Assembly: GCA_947345935.1 (NCBI GenBank)
Contig: CAMZZN010000002.1
Location: 62,001 to 126,000, forward strand
DNA: 64,000 nt
Direction: 5' to 3'
Source of the DNA: an uncultured Ruminococcus sp.
GTDB taxonomy: Bacteria; Bacillota; Clostridia; Oscillospirales; Ruminococcaceae
How positions within the stretch are numbered: position 1 is the first letter of the stretch; each line of letters begins with the position of its first letter. The translations under genes and the position numbers were made by a program. This document shows, one piece after another, positions 10,576 to 19,032 of this stretch. A model generated the notes under the pieces. The model did no database searches. It was not told the origin of the DNA and saw only the letters and a program-made list of their open reading frames with translations.

Positions 10576-11673
10576 ATGAAAAAACTTACAGCTATTTTTA
10601 TGGTATCAGCAATGATTCTTTCTTTTACTTCATGCGGAAAGAACGAAAGCGATAAAGAAAGCAGCGGAACATCCTCAGCAGATAAAGGTACTTCAGCGGC
10701 GGAAGAAACATCCGGAACTACAGCAGAAGAAGAAACAGAACTAACGACAGAAGAACAAACCGATTCTCCAGATGATAAAAATAACAGCGAAACTCCGGAC
10801 ATAAACGACTATATAACGGTAGATACTCCCACCCCTGCACTCTGGAAAGCTACAGATCCGGATTCCGGCAACGAGCTTTATCTGATGGGCACTATCCACG
10901 TTGTCAGCGAAGAAAAATTTTCGCTGCCCGACTATATCACAGAAGTATATGAAAACAGCAGCGGTGTTGCCGTTGAATACGATATTCGTCAACTGGAGGA
11001 AATATCAGGCGCACAGGAACTGCTTCAATACACGCTTTATACTGACGGTACAAAGATAAGCGATCATATTTCTGACGAAGCATACGAAATCGGAAAATCA
11101 TGTCTTACAGATCTGGGAATGTATGCAGGCGTACTTGATTACTATATGCCGGGACTCTGGCTAAATCAAATAGAACAATCAGCGATCATGAGCATAAAAA
11201 ATCTCTCCAGCGACGGCGTTGATTCAAAATTTATTGACATGGCGGCAAAAGACGGCAAAGAAATAGTCAGCATTGAAACACTTGAGATCCAGGCGGACGC
11301 TGTAGTCGGATACTCTGACGACTACGCCGACTATTGTCTCAGAATGCTGCCGGAAGATCTTCAGGATATTGAGGGACTTGCCGAATCATTAGGAAAACTT
11401 TACGATTTGTGGGCGTCAGGAAAGATAGACGAAATGGAAGAATTTTCCGATGACGAATCTGACGATATTCCTGAAGATCTGCTTGACGACTATGAGGAAT
11501 ACAACGAAAAGATACTCTACTCCAGAAACAAAGGTATGGCGGACAGAGCTGCTGAATTCCTGGAAAACGGCGATAACTACTTCTTTATGGTCGGAGCAAT
11601 GCATTTTGCTGGCAGCAGGGGCGTTGACGATCTGCTTGAAGACAAGGGATATACCGTTGAAAGACTTTATTGA
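10576..11673 (+). CDS. TraB/GumN-family lipoprotein
   Basis: The ORF track starts inside the promoter; the ATG chosen here (MKKLTAIFMV) follows AAAGGA and gives a lipoprotein signal peptide with lipobox LSFTSC, 365 residues in all. A low-complexity linker of Ser, Thr, Glu and Asp (about residues 25-80) would place the folded domain away from the membrane. The domain opens with ALWKATDP..GNELYLMGTIHV and closes with YFFMVGAMHFAGSRGVDDLL, the paired GTxH and GxxH motifs of the TraB/PrgY/GumN family, a group proposed to be metalloproteases related to Tiki. No substrate can be inferred. The next lipoprotein begins 15 bases after the stop, so the two are probably co-transcribed. Confidence 0.82.
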   Translation: MKKLTAIFMVSAMILSFTSCGKNESDKESSGTSSADKGTSAAEETSGTTAEEETELTTEEQTDSPDDKNNSETPDINDYITVDTPTPALWKATDPDSGNELYLMGTIHVVSEEKFSLPDYITEVYENSSGVAVEYDIRQLEEISGAQELLQYTLYTDGTKISDHISDEAYEIGKSCLTDLGMYAGVLDYYMPGLWLNQIEQSAIMSIKNLSSDGVDSKFIDMAAKDGKEIVSIETLEIQADAVVGYSDDYADYCLRMLPEDLQDIEGLAESLGKLYDLWASGKIDEMEEFSDDESDDIPEDLLDDYEEYNEKILYSRNKGMADRAAEFLENGDNYFFMVGAMHFAGSRGVDDLLEDKGYTVERLY

Positions 11674-11688
11674 TGAAGGGGAAGAAAA

Positions 11689-12297
11689 ATGAAAAAAAAA
11701 TTATCCGTAATTCTTTTATGCGGTCTTATGGCGGTCTGCGGAACCTCGTGCAGCAGCAATAAAACTACAGAATCCGACAGCACGGTAATTTCCTACGGTG
11801 AAGCGCAGAAGGGAGATTCCGCTGAAGAGGCACTTAAAGAATTCTTTCGTATCAACTACACCAGAGATTCCGGAGAGACTGCTTTCAATTATATGTACAT
11901 CCAACCGATAATTGACAATATGATCGAAAAGGACGAGTACAGACAGCGTGTACTTGAATATAATAACGGAAAAAATGAGTATCTTAATCTTGTAAGCACC
12001 GTTCCGTATATCAAAAGCGTTAATGAAACGACGCCGTTTACTGAAGAACAGCTTGGCTGGGCAAGTCGGTATTTTATTGATTTTGCAGCTTCCATGGATG
12101 TTACTATCGACAGCGTAAACGTTACCGAGGGGTACAGTTTTCAGTGTACTATTGTAGATCAGAACGGAAACGAAACGCCTGATACGGAATATTTCGTAAA
12201 AGTAGAGAACGACGGCTGGAAATATATACAAAGCACTAAAGTTCTCGAATCAATGTATGGCGGCGGAGCGGAAACGACTTCTGATGCTGCCCCCTGA
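11689..12297 (+). CDS. Putative lipoprotein of unknown function
   Basis: The 202-residue protein starts with a signal peptide and lipobox (AVCGTSC, Cys near residue 21), so it is probably anchored on the outer face of the membrane. The rest has no motif I recognise. It contains acidic and aromatic stretches and an apparent beta-rich C-terminal half ending in a Thr/Ala/Pro tail. It follows the TraB-like gene by 15 bases with GAAGGGG as ribosome site and presumably shares its promoter. A surface-exposed accessory role is likely but unproven. Confidence 0.7.
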   Translation: MKKKLSVILLCGLMAVCGTSCSSNKTTESDSTVISYGEAQKGDSAEEALKEFFRINYTRDSGETAFNYMYIQPIIDNMIEKDEYRQRVLEYNNGKNEYLNLVSTVPYIKSVNETTPFTEEQLGWASRYFIDFAASMDVTIDSVNVTEGYSFQCTIVDQNGNETPDTEYFVKVENDGWKYIQSTKVLESMYGGGAETTSDAAP

Positions 12298-12417
12298 CCA
12301 AAATCATGAAAAAATCCGGGATTACCTGAATAATTATGATAATTATAGCCTGTGAACATAAAAATAAAATGCACATTTTTCCGGCGAGTTTTGACGGCTA
12401 CTGCGTTAAAAACATTT

Positions 12418-12435
12418 GACGGGCGTCAGCCCGTC
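12418..12435 (+). other. Short perfect hairpin upstream of the GNAT gene
   Basis: GACGGGC and GCCCGTC form a 7-bp stem closed by GTCA. It lies 40 bases before the acetyltransferase start and lacks a proper T-run, so terminator or leader function is uncertain. Confidence 0.4.
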
Positions 12436-12474
12436 TGCATATTTTCGAGTCTCGATTCAGGAGTGAGATGGAGT

Positions 12475-12921
12475 ATGATTTATAAGGCTGAACAAAACGA
12501 TTTGCAAGAAATATTACGGCTTCAATACCTTGCGTATCAAAGTGAAGCTGAATTATTTGGAAACAAGGATATTCCTCCGCTGAAACAGACATTAAGCGAG
12601 ATCATTGACGAATTTAATAAGGGAATTATTCTGAAAATGGTCATTGACAATAGAATCATCGGCTCTGTCCGTGCAAAAGAAGAAAACGGTACGATATATA
12701 TAGGCAAACTTATGGTACATCCTGATTATAGGTGCAAGGGATATGGTTCAGGTCTTCTTTCAGAGATTGAACGATGTTTTCCTAAAAAACGATATGAACT
12801 TTTCACAAGCACACGAAGCGTAGATAACATTCGCCTGTATCAGAAAATGGGATATACCATTTTTAACCGTAAAGCAGTTAATGACGAATTGGTATTTGTG
12901 TATATGGAAAAAACATTATAA
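12475..12921 (+). CDS. GNAT-family N-acetyltransferase
   Basis: The true start is probably the ATG giving MIYKAEQNDLQEILRLQ (148 residues), which follows an AGGAG site; the longer track ORF has no support. The protein has the compact GNAT fold: N-terminal strand and helix, then the acetyl-CoA binding motif A in LMVHPDYRCKGYGSGLL (R-x-x-G-x-G), and a C-terminal block NIRLYQKMGYTIFNR typical of the family. These enzymes transfer acetyl groups from acetyl-CoA to amines. The substrate is unknown. It seems monocistronic, as a MerR-type gene with its own promoter follows after about 190 bases. Confidence 0.87.
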   Translation: MIYKAEQNDLQEILRLQYLAYQSEAELFGNKDIPPLKQTLSEIIDEFNKGIILKMVIDNRIIGSVRAKEENGTIYIGKLMVHPDYRCKGYGSGLLSEIERCFPKKRYELFTSTRSVDNIRLYQKMGYTIFNRKAVNDELVFVYMEKTL

Positions 12922-13054
12922 AGTCAACTTTGAATCAAATGTATTCAAGGTTTCTGACAAACGAAAAAGGACGGTCACACTGATGACTTTCTGTGAGTAT
13001 TAAACAAACTGACAGTTCAGAAATTATACATATTGACGAATTTTTTAAAATCAC

Positions 13055-13085
13055 TTGACTCTGACCTTACGTAATAGTTTATACT
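13055..13085 (+). promoter_or_regulatory. MerR-type promoter/operator with 19-bp spacer
   Basis: TTGACT (13055-13060) and TATACT (13080-13085) are separated by 19 bases rather than 17, the hallmark of promoters activated by DNA distortion by MerR-family regulators. A TTACGTAA palindrome lies in the spacer. It precedes the MerR gene itself, implying autoregulation. Confidence 0.8.
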
Positions 13086-13113
13086 AATTACATACACGGA
13101 AGGAGTGGTCAAA

Positions 13114-13851
13114 ATGATGACTATAAAACAAGTTAGCGATTTCACAGGGGTAAGTGTGCGCACACTGCAATATTACGATAAGATCGGTCTGATGAGTCCT
13201 ACTGAACTTACAGATGCCGGATATAGGCTGTATGACGATACAGCTTTGGAACGATTACAGCAGATACTTCTTTTTCGTGAACTTGAATTTCCGCTCAAAG
13301 AGATCAAAACGATTCTTGACAGTCCGAATTTTGACAGTAAAAAGGCGCTTTCTCAACAGATCGAACTGCTTGAATTAAAGAAGCAGCACTTAGAAAACCT
13401 GATTCATTTCGCCCGTGGTATAAAAATGATTGGAGTGAGAGCTGTGGATTTTTCAGCATTTGACAGGACAAAGATGGACGAGTATGCCAAAAAAGCCCGT
13501 GAACAGTGGAGCGATACCGATGCATACAAGGAATTTATTGAAAAGACGAAAGACCGTACTCAGGAGGAAGATGAGCTTCTTGCTGAGGGATTTATGAGCT
13601 TATTTGTGGAATTTGGAACTATGAAAAATGAAAATCCCGATTCAGATAAGGTACAGTCGCAGGTAAAGAAGATCCAGGACTACATTACAGAACATCTATA
13701 CACCTGTACCGATACGATACTTGCTTCGCTCGGCAAGATGTATGCAGGCGGCGGAGAACTTACTGATAACATCGACAATTCCTGCGGAAATGGTACGGCG
13801 GCATTTGTGACAAAGGCAATAGAGTGTTATTGCGCAAAGCGAAAAGAATGA
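13114..13851 (+). CDS. MerR-family transcriptional regulator with TipAS ligand domain
   Basis: The ATG at 13114 is 8 bases after AAGGAG; the track start at GTG lies inside that site. The 245-residue protein has an N-terminal MerR winged helix (MTIKQVSDFTGVSVRTLQYYDKIGLMSP), a dimerisation helix at about 80-115, and a C-terminal region (WSDTDAYKEFIEKTKDRTQEE...YAGGGELTDNIDN) of the TipAS type that in TipAL, Mta and SkgA binds antibiotics or other hydrophobic ligands. The gene has its own 19-bp-spacer promoter, as expected for autoactivation, and a strong terminator after it. No obvious efflux pump is next to it, so its targets are elsewhere or it responds alone. Confidence 0.9.
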   Translation: MMTIKQVSDFTGVSVRTLQYYDKIGLMSPTELTDAGYRLYDDTALERLQQILLFRELEFPLKEIKTILDSPNFDSKKALSQQIELLELKKQHLENLIHFARGIKMIGVRAVDFSAFDRTKMDEYAKKAREQWSDTDAYKEFIEKTKDRTQEEDELLAEGFMSLFVEFGTMKNENPDSDKVQSQVKKIQDYITEHLYTCTDTILASLGKMYAGGGELTDNIDNSCGNGTAAFVTKAIECYCAKRKE

Positions 13852-13854
13852 TAG

Positions 13855-13886
13855 AAAAAGGACGGTTTCGCTTACCGTCCTTTTTC
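13855..13886 (+). terminator. Intrinsic terminator after the MerR gene
   Basis: AAAAAGGACGGT pairs perfectly with ACCGTCCTTTTT across a 7-base loop, followed by TTTTTCG. The A and T tracts make it usable on both strands. Confidence 0.9.
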
Positions 13887-13902
13887 GTTATTTATAATAG
13901 TG

Positions 13903-13931
13903 TAGACAAATCCACGATTTTATGGTATAAT
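13903..13931 (+). promoter_or_regulatory. Promoter of the exonuclease gene
   Basis: TAGACA (13903-13908), 17 bases, TATAAT (13926-13931) with TGG before the -10 (extended). About 35 bases before the start codon. Confidence 0.75.
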
Positions 13932-13966
13932 GACATGAAATTAACACTTGAAAAGGAGAGAGCGTT

Positions 13967-14575
13967 ATGAAACGAAAATTGAATCAAGATATAAAGTATT
14001 TTGCAGTAATTGACACCGAAACAAACTGGTATAATGAAGTCATGTCTATCGGTATAGTTATTGCAGACACAGTTACTTTTGAACCGGCTGCTAAAAGGTA
14101 TTATATTATTACTCCGGAATGCAGCGTTGGCGGAATGTATTCCGACGTCATGATCGTAAAAGGCATCGGTGTTGACTTGAAAAAGTCACGGGACGCTGTG
14201 CTGGAACAACTTATAAAGATATTTCAGATGTATGAAATAAAGTCTGTTTTTGCGTATAATGCAACCTTTGATTATAAGCATTTGCCGGAATTACAAGAAT
14301 ATATGTGGTTTGACATAATGAAACTTGCAGCATACAGGCAGTACAATAAGAAGATCCCGGCTAATGCTGAATGCTGGGCTACCGGAAGATTGAAGCGGAA
14401 TTATGGTGTAGAGCCGATCATGCAGATGCTTTCAGGAGACTATACTTATCACGAAGTACATAATGCTGTTTGCGACGCCGCTGATGAACTCAGAATTATG
14501 AAGCTTCTCGGCTATGATATAGATGAATACTTCTGTACTCAGATTAAATCAGAAAAGAAACTCATAGCTCGATAA
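13967..14575 (+). CDS. DEDDh 3'-5' exonuclease-like protein (DnaQ/RNase T fold)
   Basis: The 202-residue protein carries the ordered acidic motifs of DEDDh exonucleases: DTET near residue 17 (Exo I), YNATFDYKHL near 105 (Exo II), and HNAVCDAADELRIMKLL near 170 (Exo III, with the His and Asp). The domain stands alone, without polymerase or helicase, so it resembles small exonuclease-like proteins that trim DNA or RNA 3' ends; the substrate is unknown. It starts at ATG with AAAAGGAGAG upstream and its own promoter. A 16-base repeat of its 3' end recurs 110 bases downstream, see the remnant entry. Confidence 0.82.
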   Translation: MKRKLNQDIKYFAVIDTETNWYNEVMSIGIVIADTVTFEPAAKRYYIITPECSVGGMYSDVMIVKGIGVDLKKSRDAVLEQLIKIFQMYEIKSVFAYNATFDYKHLPELQEYMWFDIMKLAAYRQYNKKIPANAECWATGRLKRNYGVEPIMQMLSGDYTYHEVHNAVCDAADELRIMKLLGYDIDEYFCTQIKSEKKLIAR

Positions 14576-14700
14576 TCTGCAAACAGATTCATTACAAAGG
14601 TATCAGCTGTTCTTTATGCGGCGTTGTCAAAAAGGATGATTATTTGGTTCAGATTAAATCAGAAGGTATGAATCATCGGCAAAATAATAATTATCGTTCA
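14575..14700 (+). pseudogene. Possible coding remnant downstream of the exonuclease gene
   Basis: In frame from 14575 this stretch reads ICKQIHYKGISCSLCGVVKK... and on to VQIKSEG, repeating the QIKSE coded at the end of the exonuclease gene through the identical 16-mer TCAGATTAAATCAGAA (14539-14554 and 14649-14664). It has a CSLCG knuckle and no start codon. It is probably a fragment of a longer C-terminal region displaced by a duplication or frameshift. Only the repeat is certain. Confidence 0.35.
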
Positions 14701-16948
14701 TAGATAATCTCCAGTAAAAAACGTTCCGTGGATCGACGCTCAGAGTCTTGCCCGGAGCATATTGTTCTATTTTGTCGTATCCGTGATCTATAACTCCTGT
14801 TTCGCCGCTGTCGTCAAGGAAAACATAAACATACGCTGCATCGTCGTCGAACTCCTCTTCAAATTCTTCCGGCATGGGAAGTTCGAGTCCGACCAGCATT
14901 TCTCCTCCGTTTTTTCTGAATGCGTCCAGCGCATATCCAAAACGTGCTTTTGAACATTTATCGTCGTTGGCATAATGAACGTTCGATTCTTTAAACGCCA
15001 ATTTCTCTCTTTCTTCATCAGGAAAATCATTTATATATATACCCTTTTCGCTGTTGCTGCGGTGCAGAAAAGGAACAGCATATTCACTGAACGGAGCTTC
15101 CTCATACTCAGGATAAACTTTTTTTACGGGAACCCATGAAAATTGTATATTGGACTCTTCGTTGTATATTACTCCGAACGGTGCCGTAACGCCCTCGTCG
15201 CTCATTTGTCTTACACTGATGACGCTTTTGCATATCTGAGCGATAACGTTTCCTACAAAATCAATATCGTTTTCCCTGATTCCCAAAACAGCGAGATTCC
15301 TCGAACCAAACTGGGGGAGTCCGGCAGTGAACAAGTCGTACAGTTCTTCGTTTTCGTCCGAGTGGTAAACGTCAATTTTATACAGATATTTTTCGGGAAC
15401 GGGCATGAAGTCCTTTGCTTGCAGACCGACCCAATCAGCTGAAAGCAGCTTTCTGTTTTCAAGATCGGCAAAAACGGGAGCAGAGTTGGCGTTTATGGCG
15501 TCAGCCGCCGCAAGAAGCAGATTATAGCAATACATTTCCTGGTTTTTAATAAATTTGCAGGTAATTACTATCATTGCTTCATAGCTTTCGATGTTCTCGA
15601 TTTTTTCATCGGGAATATAGTGCGCATGGAACAGCTCTGCAATACTGTCAGCTTCTCTGAAAAATAAAGAAAACTCTATTTCCTCATCTATCAGGGTATT
15701 TTCTGTAACAATGTTTAAAACGCCATTTTCTTTATCAAGCGACACGTCTTCGATCTTAGTATCGGGCAAAGCGCTGAATTTGTCGATTATGCATTGTATT
15801 TCCGGAACGCTTTCTGTACTTTTAAAAAGAACAGCGATAGCGGCAGGCTCTGTAGGTACGATGCTGTGGGCAGGCAGATAAAGTTCACCTGTAGGTTCGG
15901 TGGGGTATTCGTAATTCAGCAGATCGTTGTAATGACACGAGCCGTTTCTTTTGTCAAATTTATCTGCAATGTCCTTTGCAATCTCCGCAAAATAATCTCT
16001 CATCTTTTCAAGTTCGTATTCGTTATCAGCGTTATACAGTGGAAAAGACGGCGACAGCTTTATTATTATCTTTTTATGGTCATTATTAATAGCAGCATCA
16101 AAAAATCGAGCGGCAGCATGAGCAAAATGAAATCTCATGTCCGGATTTTTTGAGTCAACAAATATATTTACAGAACGCTTGAAGATATCGTAAGCCTCGT
16201 TTGGCGAGGTAAGCGCCTTGAGAAGAAGAACGTTTGATATCTCTTTAAGAAAATTGCATTCTTCTCCCTTTATCATCGGCATCATCATTTCGGCATAATA
16301 TTCCGCTTCTGCAATATTTCCTGTCTGAGTAAAGTGCTCCACGCATTCGCCGAATGTTGCCTCAGGAATTTCGGCGCAGCTTATTCCACGGTGAAGCATA
16401 TCAGCCAACATTTCCATTGCCTTTTTTTCCGAGCCGTAACGAAGTTCCATGCGGATATCGTTGTTAAGCTCGCAGGCAGCACAGTCGCTTAATTCGTCAC
16501 GTTCAAGCCTTCTGAACTGCTTTTGACATTGTTTCATCTTTTCGATATCCATGTAGGAATAAAAATTCATCTTTTTCATATAGTACGTCCTGAGGGAATA
16601 GCCATATTCCTCACAGCGTCTGCGGAATTCCTCGAAATATTCTTCGATCTTTTCACATGACACCTGATAGAAATCTATCACGTCCTCCAGGATCCACTTG
16701 AAGACCCACATAAGCGAATGATGTTCGCACACATCGCTGTGAGCGTCGTAATATGCCATAAATTCGGGAAACATTATAATTCCTTTAAATAAGTCGTCGT
16801 GCATTACCGATTCGGTTATGTATTTATAACGAAGATCGAACGCTTCGCTGTAATTATGTGCAGCGTCCTCCTCGGCTATAAGTCTTTTGAGGTATTTGTA
16901 CCTTTCTTCACCATGTTTAAGCTGATCGTAAAAAATTTTGTCGAACAT
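14654..16948 (-). CDS. Large uncharacterised protein coupled to an HSP90-like ATPase
   Basis: I do not recognise this 764-residue protein with certainty. The first ~330 residues are helical, with spaced aromatic/Ala patterns reminiscent of TPR-like repeats. The middle (about 370-620) looks like an alpha/beta domain of unknown function, and the C-terminal ~150 residues are acidic with aromatic strands (AYVYVFLDDSGETG). There is no signal peptide or membrane segment, so it is probably cytosolic. The chosen ATG is 2 bases after the stop of the HSP90-like gene, with its GGGGG ribosome site inside the last codons of that gene, so translation is coupled; the track start 5 codons earlier overlaps it. 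Conservation of the pair would suggest a client, co-chaperone or adaptor. Confidence 0.7.
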   Translation of the reverse strand: MFDKIFYDQLKHGEERYKYLKRLIAEEDAAHNYSEAFDLRYKYITESVMHDDLFKGIIMFPEFMAYYDAHSDVCEHHSLMWVFKWILEDVIDFYQVSCEKIEEYFEEFRRRCEEYGYSLRTYYMKKMNFYSYMDIEKMKQCQKQFRRLERDELSDCAACELNNDIRMELRYGSEKKAMEMLADMLHRGISCAEIPEATFGECVEHFTQTGNIAEAEYYAEMMMPMIKGEECNFLKEISNVLLLKALTSPNEAYDIFKRSVNIFVDSKNPDMRFHFAHAAARFFDAAINNDHKKIIIKLSPSFPLYNADNEYELEKMRDYFAEIAKDIADKFDKRNGSCHYNDLLNYEYPTEPTGELYLPAHSIVPTEPAAIAVLFKSTESVPEIQCIIDKFSALPDTKIEDVSLDKENGVLNIVTENTLIDEEIEFSLFFREADSIAELFHAHYIPDEKIENIESYEAMIVITCKFIKNQEMYCYNLLLAAADAINANSAPVFADLENRKLLSADWVGLQAKDFMPVPEKYLYKIDVYHSDENEELYDLFTAGLPQFGSRNLAVLGIRENDIDFVGNVIAQICKSVISVRQMSDEGVTAPFGVIYNEESNIQFSWVPVKKVYPEYEEAPFSEYAVPFLHRSNSEKGIYINDFPDEEREKLAFKESNVHYANDDKCSKARFGYALDAFRKNGGEMLVGLELPMPEEFEEEFDDDAAYVYVFLDDSGETGVIDHGYDKIEQYAPGKTLSVDPRNVFYWRLSMNDNYYFADDSYLLI

Positions 16949-16950
16949 TT

Positions 16951-18708
16951 TTATATCCCCCATTCTATAAGTTTTATAAGATTTTCATTCATGATATTCA
17001 TTTCTGCTGCACGTATCGGAAAGCCTCCGGATATAAGCGACTGAATATACATTATTCTTGCATATACAGAAAGCTTTTTGGCGTCGGTTAATTCGGACAG
17101 TTTCATTATCAGCGGATTTTTGCTGTTCAGATAGAGAACAGCGGAAGCGCTGCATTCGATCTCTTTTTCAAAATTATCCAGCATTTCTGAAAACATATCG
17201 TTTGCAGTTTCTTTTACCCTGCCGATATCTCTTTTTATCTCGCCGTCGGCATTTATGCTGTATATGGCGGCAAGCTGGCTGGGTGAGAAACTTTTCAGCT
17301 GTGCAAGACAGTCATAGTCTGCAAGTGCGGAGGAAAACGTATTGAGCATAAATTTAAAATCTTCTTTATTTTCCGCATCTTCAAGCATATCGTCAAGCAG
17401 AGACTTATTCATTTGCTCAACGGCGGCTTTATTTGTTTCGCCGAGTTTTTCTATCAAAGCCTTTTCGTAAACATAACAGGTGTTTACAAGCATCTCATTT
17501 TTTTCGGCAAAAACAGGTCTTAGCTGACGGAAGGAATTGATGTCCGACGTATAGAAAACCGTATTCTGATAATGGGATAATCCGGCGCCGCTGAAAATTC
17601 CAAGGCTTGTTTCAAAAGTAAAATACGGCATGAAAATGTCAAACAATCTATCGTTTTCTGTGGCTATAGATTTAAGCGCCGTTCCGTGCAGCGAAACTAT
17701 TTTTTCGAGAAGCGCCGGTTTTTTTATGGAAAGTCGTTCAAGATATGAAGATATGCACTGAGAAATCTCTTCCCTCGCCTCAGAAAGCAGATCGTCTTTG
17801 TAAAAATCCTCTCGTGACGCTGTCGGACGCAGTTTATCGGTATTGAAAAAGCACTTTACAAAGAACGCCCATTCAGGAAGAATAGAAGCTCCGTCCTCGG
17901 TCAGCAGCATATTTTTCAGATATATCCGATGCTTGTTGACCGAAGCCGCCGACTGAGAATAAGGCAGAATATAGGCTGCACCGCTGAATAGTCCGTTTTT
18001 TGAAACGAGTGGGATATAGTCAAGAAAATCGTACTCCACTCCGAATATCCTTCGTCCCATTTCAAGCGCATTTTCATGCTCGTCACTCTTAAAAGTTCCG
18101 AATAATACGTTTGCACGCACCTTAACGTTATCGGCTGACGAAATATAGATAGGATAGGGGATAGGCATACCGTAATATTTTATACTTTCCAGCACTTCGT
18201 CAAATGTGCAAAGATCGGCATGAGATTCGGAAACGGTTATTATTATCTCCGTTCCGATCTCCATATCGCTTTGTATCTCCTTTACGTCATATCTTCCGTC
18301 GGAAAAACCGTGCCATTCAAGTACCTTGTCGGATTGCTTGAACGACCGTGTTCTGAGTATGATTTCATCGGTCACTATAAAGCAGGAAAGCAAACCTATT
18401 CCGAAACGACCGATAAAGGCTCCGTTATCCGAGCGTTTTGAGGATTCTCCTATTACTGAAATAAATTTATGTATTTCTTCCTCGGTAAGTCCGCAGCCAT
18501 TGTCTCTGAAGCTCAGAGATTTATTGGTTTCAACAAATATGTTTATTTCGGGGGAGGAGTAATCCTTGTCGATATTTTTCCTGAGACTGACGGCGTCAAC
18601 CGCATTTTGCAGAAGTTCACGCAGAAATACCTTTGGCGTACTGTAGAGATGATTGGAAAGGATATCTATCATTCCGCCGAGATTAACATTAAAATGATGT
18701 TCGTTCAT
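16951..18708 (-). CDS. Divergent HSP90-family (HtpG-like) chaperone ATPase
   Basis: The 585-residue protein has the GHKL ATPase motifs of HSP90: FLRELLQNAVDAV with the catalytic Glu31 and Mg-binding Asn35, FRDNGCGL at about 68-74, and IGRFGIGLLSCF at about 99-110 (lid/G box), then GTEIIITV. The middle domain keeps an Arg in RPTASREDF near residue 297, matching the catalytic SRE segment of HtpG, and the C-terminus (LNSKNPLIMKL...) resembles the dimerisation domain. It is shorter than standard HtpG (about 620) and clearly divergent. The gene downstream is translationally coupled, suggesting a dedicated partner or client. A candidate promoter (TTGTTA and TATTAT/TATAAC) overlaps the end of a MITE-like element just upstream. 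Confidence 0.85.
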   Translation of the reverse strand: MNEHHFNVNLGGMIDILSNHLYSTPKVFLRELLQNAVDAVSLRKNIDKDYSSPEINIFVETNKSLSFRDNGCGLTEEEIHKFISVIGESSKRSDNGAFIGRFGIGLLSCFIVTDEIILRTRSFKQSDKVLEWHGFSDGRYDVKEIQSDMEIGTEIIITVSESHADLCTFDEVLESIKYYGMPIPYPIYISSADNVKVRANVLFGTFKSDEHENALEMGRRIFGVEYDFLDYIPLVSKNGLFSGAAYILPYSQSAASVNKHRIYLKNMLLTEDGASILPEWAFFVKCFFNTDKLRPTASREDFYKDDLLSEAREEISQCISSYLERLSIKKPALLEKIVSLHGTALKSIATENDRLFDIFMPYFTFETSLGIFSGAGLSHYQNTVFYTSDINSFRQLRPVFAEKNEMLVNTCYVYEKALIEKLGETNKAAVEQMNKSLLDDMLEDAENKEDFKFMLNTFSSALADYDCLAQLKSFSPSQLAAIYSINADGEIKRDIGRVKETANDMFSEMLDNFEKEIECSASAVLYLNSKNPLIMKLSELTDAKKLSVYARIMYIQSLISGGFPIRAAEMNIMNENLIKLIEWGI

Positions 18709-18749
18709 TTTTTCACCTTTTTACTGTAGTTTACTGACAACGTTATATA

Positions 18750-18908
18750 ATACTAATCTCCACAATAACAACAGACAAACTTTTGGCACAAATTCCGTCA
18801 TGCTGCGTCGAACATCCTTGATAGACGGAATCCTGCCTTGCGGCGTTCTCCTTGCCTGACAAAATTTCTGCCTGTAATTTTGTCTAATAACATTTTGGGG
18901 ATTAGTAT
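18750..18908. repeat. MITE-like structured element with terminal inverted repeats
   Basis: The ends ATACTAATCTCC (18750-18761) and GGGGATTAGTAT (18897-18908) are inverted repeats with one mismatch, and similarity extends about 20 bases further in. Inside are two perfect stem-loops: ATTCCGTC/GACGGAAT (18792-18831) and GACAAAATT/AATTTTGTC (18858-18884). It contains no ORF. TA-rich flanks fit a TA target duplication. The element lies upstream of the HSP90-like gene and may supply part of its promoter. Confidence 0.6.
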
Positions 18909-18975
18909 AAATTTGCTGTCAGTAATATTTTACCACATTTTTTGTCAATGTGCAATAGTTTTTATTTAATTGTTA

Positions 18976-19025
18976 AAAACAGCGCCGCACAATGAAATGA
19001 TATCACAATTGTGCGGCGCTGTTTT
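18976..19025 (-). terminator. Strong terminator after folC
   Basis: AAAACAGCGCCGCACAAT (18976-18993) pairs perfectly with ATTGTGCGGCGCTGTTTT (19008-19025): 18 bp with A and T tracts on either side. It can work in both directions and closes folT-folC. Confidence 0.92.
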
Positions 19026-19032
19026 GTATTTA

